Of a stretch of DNA of 41,761 nucleotides, positions 34,239-41,761 are shown one piece after another. The notes below the pieces were generated by a model. The model worked only from the letters and a program-made list of their open reading frames with translations, made no database searches and had not been told where the DNA came from. The stretch comes from Sedimentisphaerales bacterium (lineage in GTDB: Bacteria > Planctomycetota > Phycisphaerae > Sedimentisphaerales > Anaerohalosphaeraceae), in the NCBI GenBank assembly GCA_016926155.1, contig JAFGPC010000094.1, forward strand, positions 1-41,761, written 5' to 3'. A program made the translations under genes and the position numbers. Positions within the stretch are counted from its first letter, which is position 1, and each line of letters starts with the position of its first letter.

Positions 34239-35357
34239 CTACAGTGCGGATTCTTCATCCGTGAAACAAAGAATTGCCGTTATGGCACTGGCTGCCGTTT
34301 GGCTTTGAATCTTGGCTCCCGTGGGGACAGTCCAATCAGGCCCAATGAGATTGTCGGTTTTTCGGCGATTTTGCCAAGCGGAGTCGGCGTTGGCCTTCAT
34401 CCAGGGCAGAAATTCAGTGCGACCGCATTCATTGGTCAGTCGTTTCATGTAACGGACAAAAATACCCTTGAACGCTCCGCCATCGCCCTGTCCTTCACTT
34501 TTCAGGATATGCCGGTCGGTAACGCAAAGGTTGGCCTTGGTCCATTCCGCCGCCTTGATCGCATCGTCGAGATAGGTTCTGTCACCGGTCTGCTGATAGA
34601 GAAGGACGGCGGCTCCGATGAAGGTTCCCTGATTGTATGTTAATGAGAACCTGCGGACTCGACTGGTTTGACGGGCTTGGCTATAACGGATACTGTCATA
34701 GACTTTCCCGTTTCCGTCGGTCAGCGTTTTCTTTTGCCACTCATAAAGGCTTTTTGCTTTTTCCAGGTACGATGCATCCTTCAGCAATACAGAGAGCCGG
34801 GCGGCAGCGATGACCGCGGGGCTGTTGATACAACTGTTTTTTGATGTCCGCTCATTGATCCAGTAAATGCCACCACCCAACGTGTCATCCAGAAAGTTAT
34901 CATGAACATAATCAAAACTGCTCTTCGCTTTGTTCAGATAGCGTTCATCACTGGTGATCTTATACGCCCGCGTGCAGGCGATAGCCCACCACATGATGTC
35001 ATCATTATATTTATTCGTGGTCCAGTCCGGATATTCCTTTATGAAGCCGTCATAGATGTCATTTATCTGACGTTTGACCTCAAGACTGCCCGTGCGGTCA
35101 TACTGATCCATTACCGTATCCCAAAGCTGGGCCGACAGCCAGAAATCAGCTTTTGTCGAGCCATGTTCTTCCTTGCGAAAGAATTTGGCGGTGGAATCCC
35201 AGTAGACTTTATTCAAGGCGTTGAACGCGGTATCGGCTTCTGCTGGTGTCACGGCGAGGGCAGAATTGGCTGATAGTATCAAACCAAGAACCATAGGAAG
35301 GGAAAGGAATACCAAAAAAAGTAGACCGGTCTTATTTGGAATAAGGAATCCTCGCAT
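34239..35357 (-). CDS. Glycoside hydrolase family 76 protein
   Basis: This 372-residue secreted protein has a Sec signal ending SALA (about 32-35) and an (alpha/alpha)6 barrel typical of GH76. The catalytic pair is D119-D120 in KYNDDIMWWAIA, the family hallmark (nucleophile and acid/base Asp-Asp). GH76 enzymes are endo-alpha-1,6-mannanases that cut yeast or bacterial mannan. It is slightly short but complete. The start is ATG 35357, 7 bp after AGGAG; the frame runs eight codons further up. It is co-directional with namZ, whose stop is 20 bp upstream, so they may share a transcript. Confidence 0.87.
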   Translation of the reverse strand: MRGFLIPNKTGLLFLVFLSLPMVLGLILSANSALAVTPAEADTAFNALNKVYWDSTAKFFRKEEHGSTKADFWLSAQLWDTVMDQYDRTGSLEVKRQINDIYDGFIKEYPDWTTNKYNDDIMWWAIACTRAYKITSDERYLNKAKSSFDYVHDNFLDDTLGGGIYWINERTSKNSCINSPAVIAAARLSVLLKDASYLEKAKSLYEWQKKTLTDGNGKVYDSIRYSQARQTSRVRRFSLTYNQGTFIGAAVLLYQQTGDRTYLDDAIKAAEWTKANLCVTDRHILKSEGQGDGGAFKGIFVRYMKRLTNECGRTEFLPWMKANADSAWQNRRKTDNLIGPDWTVPTGAKIQSQTAASAITAILCFTDEESAL

Positions 35358-35377
35358 AGAGTTTCTCCTATGTATAT

Positions 35378-36583
35378 TCAATACAACAGATACGCCTTCC
35401 GCATTTTCTTGAACTGAGCCTCATCGGCCTTCCAGCTATTGCGCAGCACTACCAGCGAAGTACCCGACAAAATCGCTCTGCGCACCTGATCCGTCCCGCA
35501 CAGCCGGTCAAAGTGACTGTCCCGAAACTCCATCACATCCGGATATAACTTATGAAGCACCGCAACGATCTGGATCCCCGTCCAATACGCCTCTATCCTG
35601 TCCCGGTCTGTAATCAGAATGCGTGCGCCCTTGCACAATTGCCCCTTATGCTTGGATGCATCCGGAACAAACGAGGTCGGCTGAAACTGTACCCCCGGCA
35701 GATGCAGCCCATTCAGGGCCGTACACAGCGCCATCGCATCCACCCACGGCGCTCCAAACTGTAAAAACGGCTTATCCGTTCCTCGCCCCTCCGAAAGATT
35801 CGTTCCCTCGATCAGACACAACCCCGGATATATTGTCGCTGTCTCCAGGCTGGGCATATTCGGCGACGGATTGACAAACGCCAGCCCCGTCTGATCGTAC
35901 CACATCCTTCGCCGCCACCCCGTCATCCGCACAACGGCCAGATTCGGCTTTACCCCACCGGTCAGCCATCCCTGCCCGCCAAACATCTGTGCCAGTTCCC
36001 CGGCCGTCATCCCATGCCGCAACACGATTGGATACATGCCCACAAAGGAAGCAAATTCCGGTTCCAGCAGGTTCCCCTCCATCGTCACTCCGTTGATCGG
36101 ATTGGGCCGGTCCAGCACCACAAATTCCTTCCCATGCTCACCCGCTGCCTCCAGTGCCAGCGCCATCGTATAAACGTAAGTGTAGAAACGCGCGCCGATA
36201 TCCTGAATATCGAACACCAGCACATCTACATCCTGCAGCATTTCAGCGGTTGGTTTATTCGTAGCGCCGTACAGGCTGTATACAGGAATCCCATTGAGTG
36301 TAGCGTCTTCCACGTCGGCACCATCCTCGGCAACTCCCGCAAACCCATGCTCCGGCCCGAACAGTGCTGTCACCTTCACTCCGGACATGGCCCGAAAGAC
36401 TTCGACAATGGTGTTGCCCTCGCGATTAACTGCCGTATGGTTCATAATGATTCCCACGCGCTTGTCCGCGAAGAAGTGTGAATATTGACCGATATTATCC
36501 AGACCCGTCCGGACTTGCCCGGAACAGCCCATCCCCGCCAGCATCATACAAAAAAGGAATACAAGCATCTTTCGTCGGTTCAT
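35378..36583 (-). CDS. namZ: NamZ-type exo-beta-N-acetylmuramidase (DUF1343)
   Basis: This 401-residue protein is of the DUF1343 family, shown in other bacteria to be NamZ, an exo-muramidase that releases MurNAc from peptidoglycan fragments. Family landmarks are FGPEHGFAGVAEDG (75-88), DIQDIGARFYTY (125-136), DRPNPI and NPSPNMPS. An N-terminal signal ends in a lipobox-like LAGMGC (C20), so it may be an envelope lipoprotein. ATG 36583 has AGGAG 9 bp upstream; the frame extends 16 codons further without benefit. It is divergent from the serine hydrolase gene at 36674. Confidence 0.9.
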   Translation of the reverse strand: MNRRKMLVFLFCMMLAGMGCSGQVRTGLDNIGQYSHFFADKRVGIIMNHTAVNREGNTIVEVFRAMSGVKVTALFGPEHGFAGVAEDGADVEDATLNGIPVYSLYGATNKPTAEMLQDVDVLVFDIQDIGARFYTYVYTMALALEAAGEHGKEFVVLDRPNPINGVTMEGNLLEPEFASFVGMYPIVLRHGMTAGELAQMFGGQGWLTGGVKPNLAVVRMTGWRRRMWYDQTGLAFVNPSPNMPSLETATIYPGLCLIEGTNLSEGRGTDKPFLQFGAPWVDAMALCTALNGLHLPGVQFQPTSFVPDASKHKGQLCKGARILITDRDRIEAYWTGIQIVAVLHKLYPDVMEFRDSHFDRLCGTDQVRRAILSGTSLVVLRNSWKADEAQFKKMRKAYLLY

Positions 36584-36673
36584 GACAATAATCTCCTTGT
36601 TATTCAGGTTCGTTTGTCGGTATAGTACCATAGAGTCGCTCCAACAAATAGAATTTTTATTTGGGCTGTACGA

Positions 36674-37843
36674 GTGAATACAGGTAAAACACGAATCCGC
36701 TACAAATGGTTTATCCCCGGTATTCTTCTGGCCCTTGGCATTCTTTCAGGCATCTTCTTCCTGCTGCGTCCAACGTATCCTGAACTGGATCCCCAGGCGC
36801 TTTCCGGGATCGACGCCGTAGTCTCCGAACAGATCGCCCAGGGCAATATCCCCGGTGCCGTTGTCTGCATCGGCCAGGAAAAGATCATCTTCCTTAAAGC
36901 TTTCGGCAGCGCCATTCTCCAGCCTGTCACCGAGCCTATGCAGGAAGACACCATCTTCGATCTCGCCTCGCTCACCAAACCCGTCGCCACCGCAACCTGT
37001 GCCCTCATTCTCTGGGATCGCGGCAGGCTCACGCTGGACATGCCCGTTGGTACCTACATGCCCGAGTTCGCCTGCAATGGCAAAGAAACAGTCACCGTCC
37101 GTCAACTCATGACGCACACCTCCGGCTTGCCCGCCTATACCTCCGCTGCCCCGCTGGCCAAGGCCCACGGCACTCCCTGCCCGGATAAGGTCGTGGAAAA
37201 AATCTGTTCCCTCAAGGCATTGAGTGAACCGGGCACAGAGTTTCGATATAGTTGCCTCAACTACATCACTCTCGGTCGCATTATTGAACACATCAGTGGA
37301 CAAAGTCTCGCCGAATTTGCCCGTCAAAATCTCTTTGAGCCCCTGGGGATGACCCATACTGCATTCAATCCTCCTGCCGACTGGCAAAGCCGCATCGCCG
37401 CTACGGAAGTTCGCAATGGCAAGACCTTACGCGGCTCAGTCCATGATCCGCTCGCTGAGCTGATGGCCGGCAACTCGGGCAATGCAGGCGTCTTTTCTTC
37501 CGCTGCCGACCTGTCGATCTTATGTCGTATGCTGCTGTCAGGTGGACAATGGAATCAAATACAGATTCTCTCTCACGAGGCTGTTCGATTACTCACAACA
37601 GAACAGGCCCTCGGCCGGGCGTGCGGTTTCGATCTGTCATCAAGCTATGCCTGGATCAAAGGCCAATACGCCTCCTCTTCCGCTTTCTGCCATAGCGGCT
37701 ATACCGGCACCAGCCTCGTCTGCGACCCGGAAAATAATCTCTTTGTTATTATCCTCACCAACCGCGTCCACCCCAACGACAAAGGAGCCTCCAAACCCAT
37801 ACGCACACAGGTCGCCGACCTCACCTTCCAGGCAATACGGTAA
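36674..37843 (+). CDS. Serine beta-lactamase-like hydrolase
   Basis: This 389-residue protein has an N-terminal membrane anchor (about 12-31) and a class-C beta-lactamase/penicillin-binding fold. The nucleophile motif is S99-L-T-K102, followed by Y192-S-C in RYSCLNYITLG and a late H-S-G in CHSGYTGTS. The third residue of the Y-x-N-like motif is Cys where Asn or Asp is usual. Such enzymes near namZ are thought to be D-Ala carboxypeptidases or esterases in peptidoglycan recycling rather than antibiotic resistance. The start is GTG 36674, with no clear ribosome site; the 90-bp gap to namZ should hold divergent promoters. Confidence 0.85.
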   Translation: MNTGKTRIRYKWFIPGILLALGILSGIFFLLRPTYPELDPQALSGIDAVVSEQIAQGNIPGAVVCIGQEKIIFLKAFGSAILQPVTEPMQEDTIFDLASLTKPVATATCALILWDRGRLTLDMPVGTYMPEFACNGKETVTVRQLMTHTSGLPAYTSAAPLAKAHGTPCPDKVVEKICSLKALSEPGTEFRYSCLNYITLGRIIEHISGQSLAEFARQNLFEPLGMTHTAFNPPADWQSRIAATEVRNGKTLRGSVHDPLAELMAGNSGNAGVFSSAADLSILCRMLLSGGQWNQIQILSHEAVRLLTTEQALGRACGFDLSSSYAWIKGQYASSSAFCHSGYTGTSLVCDPENNLFVIILTNRVHPNDKGASKPIRTQVADLTFQAIR

Positions 37844-37950
37844 AAAGAGACCCTATTGACATCCTGAATAAGGGACGATACAATTCTTACCCATCGGGAG
37901 TCTGACAGGTTTAAAACCAACTATCAGGTTTCATTTGGGAGGATCGTGTG

Positions 37951-39210
37951 ATGGAAGCAAGGGCTGTACGGTCAGCAAACAGGGTATCATTAGGATTCGT
38001 TGTTAGTCTCCTCCTTGTACACTGCATCGGGCTCGTAAAAGGACAAGTTACTTGGGAACTCCTGCAATGGACCCAGGGGCCGTATCAATCCCGCATGCAC
38101 TACTATAACGGAGCAGGGGAACCAAGAGAAACGATCCGGACCTACTGGGGTGGGGGCATCAATATCGGAGGCGTAGGCATGCTCATGGCGGGCGAACCTC
38201 CATTCGCCGATTGGTTTACGATTCGCATGAATACCTCCGTCCAGTTTGTGGATGGCAAATTTGTGTTTCCCCAAGCCTCCGTGGAAGGCCAATTGACAGC
38301 AACCATGCCCGGCGATGTAACAATGGAATTGGTTCCTCTCCGGGTTTATGTCCCTGTCTTTACGGAACACGTATATGCCCACCTTTATAGTAATAACCGT
38401 TCCCTTGGCGAGGCGCATGTTCTCCTGGAAGATACCAGTACGGGTACTGTTTTGTTGGATCAGATGATCACACGAGCCGGCTGGCTCGGCGTCTTTGATG
38501 TCCCAGCCGGTCATGCAATCAGTCTCTATATGGAAAGTGCCAGCGATTTAACCACGGGCCATGATGGACAGTTACAGTCGTTGAATGTGGAGGTGCTTCT
38601 GCAATATGCCAAAGACCTGCAGCGAGGCCAGATCCAGCAGTATCCTGTTTTACCCAGTGAATTTCTTCTCGAGGGAGGTTTTGCCTTTGCCGATGTCCCG
38701 ACCCGCACATGGTTTGATCCACCCCTGGCTTGGGGCTACACCTATAGCATGACCGATGAAAGCCTCTTTACGGAAATCATGGAATTTCCCATTGGCTTCG
38801 ATCATCATTTCAAAGTCGAGGTCGAAGGCCAAAGATTCGGACCTTTCCAGGCCGGCCAGGATTTGGATTTTGTCACCGAGTTAGGACATCCTGTACAGGA
38901 ATTCAGCGTCATTGGAATCTTTCCGCTTGTCGATAGTGAAGATCCGACCGGATTTCCCCTGAAACTGGCCTTTGACCGTGATACCGCCGATTTTGAAATG
39001 CACCCGATCGAAGCGCCGGATCAGCTTGTCGGCGACTTTGATTCGGACTTTGATGTGGATTTTGACGACTTTACCATCCTTGCCGGCGCCTTTCTTTCCG
39101 TTTCCGGAGAAACGGTATATCAATCCCAGTGTGATATCGCCGAGCCGGCAGATGAACAAATCGATATGGCCGATCTTCTCGTGTTTCTCGATTCCTGGCT
39201 CACTCCGTAA
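37951..39210 (+). CDS. Secreted protein with C-terminal dockerin-like module
   Basis: This 419-residue protein has a signal peptide (about 10-34), a large central region of unknown beta-rich fold (about 36-350), and a dockerin type I-like C-terminus with two EF-hand-like segments: GDFDSDFDVDFDDFTILAGAF and CDIAEPADEQIDMADLLVFLDSWL. Planctomycetes use such modules on many exported proteins, perhaps for calcium-dependent attachment; no cellulosome is implied. ATG 37951 was chosen with GGAGG 8 bp upstream; a GTG at 37948 is possible. The central region matches no family I know. Confidence 0.8.
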   Translation: MEARAVRSANRVSLGFVVSLLLVHCIGLVKGQVTWELLQWTQGPYQSRMHYYNGAGEPRETIRTYWGGGINIGGVGMLMAGEPPFADWFTIRMNTSVQFVDGKFVFPQASVEGQLTATMPGDVTMELVPLRVYVPVFTEHVYAHLYSNNRSLGEAHVLLEDTSTGTVLLDQMITRAGWLGVFDVPAGHAISLYMESASDLTTGHDGQLQSLNVEVLLQYAKDLQRGQIQQYPVLPSEFLLEGGFAFADVPTRTWFDPPLAWGYTYSMTDESLFTEIMEFPIGFDHHFKVEVEGQRFGPFQAGQDLDFVTELGHPVQEFSVIGIFPLVDSEDPTGFPLKLAFDRDTADFEMHPIEAPDQLVGDFDSDFDVDFDDFTILAGAFLSVSGETVYQSQCDIAEPADEQIDMADLLVFLDSWLTP

Positions 39211-39331
39211 CATCCAAAGCAACGCAGGATCGGTCAGGAATTTTTCAATACTATAAATAGCTATGATATACAGACAAATGTATCTTGGAAATCTGTATGA
39301 TAATGGGCTTCTAGAAACTCGTGTTCCTCTG

Positions 39332-39607
39332 TCACGCTTTTTTCCTGCTCATGACCAGCAGCACCACGCCGACGATCCCGCTCAGAACGGCCCCTGCTGC
39401 GGCATATTTGGTCGCCGCCGGTGTCGCCGGCTTCAGAGGCCCCAGCATCCCGCCCATTCCACCCATCGGACTGCCTTGCTGCATCTGGTTCATCGCCTTC
39501 ACGTTATTGGCATTCGTCTGATACCGCTCCACCGCCACGAATAGTAGCGCAGCACAAATCACCAGACACACCACACCGATGATCATAAGAATCTGCTGAT
39601 TTGACAT
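39332..39607 (-). CDS. Small membrane protein, 91 residues
   Basis: Two membrane helices (about 5-27 and 66-87) flank a loop with a Met-, Gly- and Gln-rich stretch (MNQMQQGSPMGGMGGM) and a basic end (MSRKKA). I do not recognise a family. ATG 39607 is supported by AGGAG 7 bp upstream; the frame runs 37 codons further up but that part looks non-coding. It is convergent with the dockerin-like gene and isolated. Confidence 0.65.
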   Translation of the reverse strand: MSNQQILMIIGVVCLVICAALLFVAVERYQTNANNVKAMNQMQQGSPMGGMGGMLGPLKPATPAATKYAAAGAVLSGIVGVVLLVMSRKKA

Positions 39608-39725
39608 CGTTTGCTCTCCTTCGAATACGATTCCTTTTACTCGTCCATACTTGATAGACGCCGATGCCGACACAATGTAACAAAAAAACGAGAACAACCT
39701 GCCGGGAATCCGCCTCAATTTCCTT

Positions 39726-40004
39726 TCACCCCTCCGGAAAATTCAAACAGGCAAACTCCCCTCGCAATTCTTTGGCCTTTTTGTCGAAGGCGCGGGCCGC
39801 TTCTTCCTCGGTCGTATACTTCCCGATATAAACAGACCGATTCTCTTGTCTGATATACGTTCGCCAGTATTTCTTTTCACTGCTCCAGGACACGCCATGA
39901 TATCGAGAACGTCCCCGGCTGCGTTTGATATTCCAGGCATTGTGTTGCGTTGTGCAAACCCGAAGATTGCTCCGGGTGTTGTTGAGGGGCTTCCAGCCCG
40001 TGAT
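39726..40004 (-). pseudogene. Broken HNH-AP2 homing endonuclease remnant
   Basis: An open frame of 93 codons without an ATG lies between TGA 40007-40005 and TGA 39728-39726. It reads ITGWKPLNNTRSNLRVCTTQHNAWN, the second half of an HNH nuclease zinc-finger-like motif, then SRYHGVSWSSEKKYW...IGKYTTEEEAARAFDKKAKEL...ACLNFPEG, a full AP2/ERF DNA-binding domain of the type fused to HNH homing endonucleases. The N-terminal half with the catalytic His is missing or frameshifted (a VMNH string is seen in another frame just upstream). It probably represents a decayed mobile nuclease gene next to the rpmI promoter. Confidence 0.72.
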
Positions 40005-40063
40005 TCATGACCAGGATGGCCATGCCACCTCCCAAATCCCATCAAAAAATGCCGTTTTCCCGG

Positions 40064-40092
40064 TTGACGCCGCCGCCGATTTCCTGTACAGT
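40064..40092 (+). promoter_or_regulatory. Promoter of rpmI-rplT-pheS
   Basis: TTGACG (40064-40069) and TACAGT (40087-40092) are spaced by 17 bp. A start near 40100 would leave a leader of about 47 nt before rpmI, in which an L20-type autoregulatory fold was not obvious. Confidence 0.7.
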
Positions 40093-40146
40093 ACTTGACT
40101 TTCCAGCGTGCGAGCATTGGATTGCGTAGAATCAAAGGATATATTT

Positions 40147-40341
40147 ATGCCTAAACAGAAGACCCATAAGGGTTTAGCGAAACGGGTAAAAGTGACCGGC
40201 TCCGGCAAGGTCCGTCGCCACCGCTCGGGCCACAGCCACCTGCTGAGCAACAAGAACGCCAAGCGAAAACGCCGTCTGGGCCAGTCAACCCTGGTCAAGG
40301 GCCTCAACGCCAGCACGATCAAATCACTGGTCGGCGGCTAA
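40147..40341 (+). CDS. rpmI: Ribosomal protein bL35
   Basis: This 64-residue protein starts PKQKTHKGLAKRVKVTGSGK, the standard bL35 beginning, followed by a basic HLLSNKNAKRKRRL segment. Ribosomal protein bL35 belongs to the large subunit. The frame extends 13 codons upstream, but ATG 40147 gives the exact family length. It is the first gene of a conserved set with rplT and pheS. Confidence 0.97.
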   Translation: MPKQKTHKGLAKRVKVTGSGKVRRHRSGHSHLLSNKNAKRKRRLGQSTLVKGLNASTIKSLVGG

Positions 40342-40428
40342 ACCGGAACAAACGAATCGGGTATCCGCTTCTCGGCTCACATCGGCTGCCGTAGCGGATC
40401 CAACCCCATCAGGAAAGGAAAAGCTGAT

Positions 40429-40782
40429 ATGCCAAGGGTACGCAAAGGAGCCGCCCGCCGACAGGCGAAGAAGCGGATTTTAAAGGATGTCAAGGGTCAC
40501 CGCGGTCCACAGAGTCGGCAGCTTCGGCTGGCCAAGGAAGCCCGCGTCCGTGCCGGCGTGAACGCCTATGTCGGGCGGAAAGAGAAAAAACGCCAATACC
40601 GCGGCATGTGGATCATCCGTCTCAACGCCGCCTGCCGGATGCGGGGCGTGCGGTACAGCGAGTTCATCAACGGATGCAAGAAGGCCGGGATTGAGCTGAA
40701 TCGCAAGATGCTCAGCGAGATCGCGATTGCCGATCCCGCCGGCTTCGACGCCGTGGTGGAAAAGGTCAAAACGGCCCTGTAA
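40429..40782 (+). CDS. rplT: Ribosomal protein bL20
   Basis: This 117-residue protein is the normal length of bL20. It starts [17 protein letters not shown], with the long basic N-terminal arm that threads into 23S rRNA, and has the globular [16 protein letters not shown] segment. In many bacteria bL20 represses its own operon by binding the leader. AGGAAAGG lies before the ATG; rpmI ends 87 bp upstream. Confidence 0.97.
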   Translation: MPRVRKGAARRQAKKRILKDVKGHRGPQSRQLRLAKEARVRAGVNAYVGRKEKKRQYRGMWIIRLNAACRMRGVRYSEFINGCKKAGIELNRKMLSEIAIADPAGFDAVVEKVKTAL

Positions 40783-40820
40783 CAAACACGAACCGGCCGA
40801 GAGGCCCTACAGGACCTGGG

Positions 40821-41761
40821 ATGCTGCACGAATTCGAACAGATCGGTCAGGAAGCGCGACAGAACCTGGACAACGTCTCAACACCCCAAGAACTGGAGGA
40901 TTACCGCATCAAGTACCTGGGCCGCAAGGGACTGGTCACCGGGATGCTCAGTCGGATCGGGCAGTTGCCCCCCGAGCAGCGCAAAGATGGCGGCCAGATC
41001 GCTAACCGCCTCAAGAAGGAGATCACCGAGGCGTTCGAGGCCCGTAAAGCCGGATTGGGAGAGGTAAAGAAGAAGGTCGAGCCCTTGGTCGATGTGACCC
41101 TGCCAGGTATACCTGTCCAAATGGGCAAGAACCATATCATTACCCAGACCATCAGCGAACTGCTGGAGATTTTCGGGCGGATGGGCTTTGGCGTGGCCTA
41201 TGGTCCCGAAGTCGAGGATGAGTACCACAATTTTGTCGCGCTCAATATCCCGCCGGAACACCCGGCACGCGATCCGATGGATAACTTCTATATCGATGAC
41301 GAGCGTCTGCTTCGCAGTCAGACTTCGACGATCCAGATTCGCGTCATGGAAACGCATAAACCTCCGATCCGCGTTGTTGCCCCGGGCCGGGTCTATCGCC
41401 CGGATACCGTGGATGCAACCCATATGTTCATGTTCCACCAGCTCGAGGCCCTGGTCGTCGACGAGGGTGTGACCATGGTCGACCTCCGCACCAGCGTCGA
41501 TCAGTTTATCCATACCTTCTTTGGCAGGGACACAAAGTGGCGGTTTCGGCCGAGCTTTTTCCCGTTCACCGAGCCGAGTTGCGAGGTGGATATTTTGTGG
41601 GTGGACAAGAACGGCGCTGAGAGCTGGATGGAAATCGGCGGCTGTGGGATGGTGGACCCGAATGTTTTTGACGTGGTGGGGATCGACAGCGAGACCTACA
41701 CCGGCTGGGCGTTCGGATTCGGGATCGAGCGGCTGGCGATGCGGAAGTACGGGATCACGGA
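40821..41761 (+). CDS. pheS: Phenylalanyl-tRNA synthetase alpha chain, 3' end outside window
   Basis: The first 313 codons are visible. The N-terminal coiled-coil tRNA-binding arm (about 1-95, including DYRIKYLGRKGLVTGML) is followed by the class II catalytic domain: motif 1 around IFGRMGFGVAYGPEVEDEYHNF, motif 2 with APGRVYRPDTVDATHMFMFHQLE, and FGFGIERLAMRKYGI as the start of motif 3. It charges tRNA-Phe as an alpha2-beta2 complex with PheT, whose gene would be expected downstream. The start is ATG 40821, with AGGA 7 bp before it. The stop lies beyond the right edge. Confidence 0.95.
   Translation, partial: MLHEFEQIGQEARQNLDNVSTPQELEDYRIKYLGRKGLVTGMLSRIGQLPPEQRKDGGQIANRLKKEITEAFEARKAGLGEVKKKVEPLVDVTLPGIPVQMGKNHIITQTISELLEIFGRMGFGVAYGPEVEDEYHNFVALNIPPEHPARDPMDNFYIDDERLLRSQTSTIQIRVMETHKPPIRVVAPGRVYRPDTVDATHMFMFHQLEALVVDEGVTMVDLRTSVDQFIHTFFGRDTKWRFRPSFFPFTEPSCEVDILWVDKNGAESWMEIGGCGMVDPNVFDVVGIDSETYTGWAFGFGIERLAMRKYGIT

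Noticed and set aside
36674-37843. An antibiotic-resistance beta-lactamase.
   Set aside because: It is membrane-anchored, has a changed Y-x-N motif and sits next to namZ, which favours a cell-wall or esterase role.
39743-40135. A 130-codon minus-strand frame over the HNH-AP2 remnant.
   Set aside because: It is out of frame with the recognisable AP2 domain; the real remnant is the frame 39726-40004.
1-41761. CRISPR arrays, rRNA genes or riboswitches.
   Set aside because: No regularly spaced direct repeats with spacers and no rRNA sequence were seen; leaders were short and showed no riboswitch fold I could recognise.

Overview
The window looks like chromosomal DNA from a planctomycete, probably of the Phycisphaerae type; this is inference. 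The signs are a full MoxR/Bat operon with a glutamine-rich BatC, a secreted protein ending in a planctomycete-style dockerin-like module, a lipoprotein whose C-terminal repeat resembles chlamydial OmcB (a link within the PVC superphylum), a TrpR-like/TrpB2 pair, and many starts with clear Shine-Dalgarno sites. The window joins an accessory island (1 to about 15,950) to a backbone of conserved genes (16,000 to the end).

Island. The left edge holds the 3' part of an IS4-type transposase. Next is a minus-strand three-gene operon (8679 down to 651): a phospholipase-D-nuclease/SNF2-type helicase fusion, an Eco57I-like adenine methyltransferase and a RecF/SMC-like ATPase. This is a candidate restriction or phage-defence system that does not match a standard type I, DISARM or BREX gene set. 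After an unknown gene and a 154-bp imperfect palindrome comes a plus-strand replication and mobility module: an unknown DNA-binding-like protein, an AlpA-like HTH protein, a zinc-ribbon/TOPRIM primase, an SF3/D5 helicase, a cluster of 12 TGGAC/GTCCA repeats around an AT-rich core (candidate origin), a second small HTH protein, and a tyrosine recombinase. The recombinase ends 27 bp from the 3' end of a tRNA-Asp gene, the classic integration target, so the right boundary of the island is probably here. The left boundary was not found and may lie outside the window.

Backbone, 16.1-25.1 kb. An eight-gene minus-strand operon encodes MoxR, a DUF58 protein, a membrane lipoprotein, BatA, BatB, BatC, BatD and BatE. 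The genes are packed with gaps of 0-38 bp or short overlaps, and together they suggest a membrane-anchored von Willebrand/TPR complex managed by an AAA+ chaperone.

Backbone, 25.1-39.7 kb. This stretch holds an OmcB-like lipoprotein, a DUF481 outer-membrane protein with an MscS channel, a trpR-like/trpB2 operon with a strong promoter and terminator, a membrane protein with a TlpA-like thioredoxin protein, a GH76 glycosidase, a NamZ-type muramidase divergent from a serine beta-lactamase-like hydrolase, a dockerin-like secreted protein and a small membrane protein. Several intergenic gaps carry a dispersed GC-rich repeat.

Right end. After a broken HNH-AP2 homing-endonuclease remnant, a sigma70-like promoter precedes rpmI, rplT and pheS (cut by the window edge). 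infC is not directly upstream.
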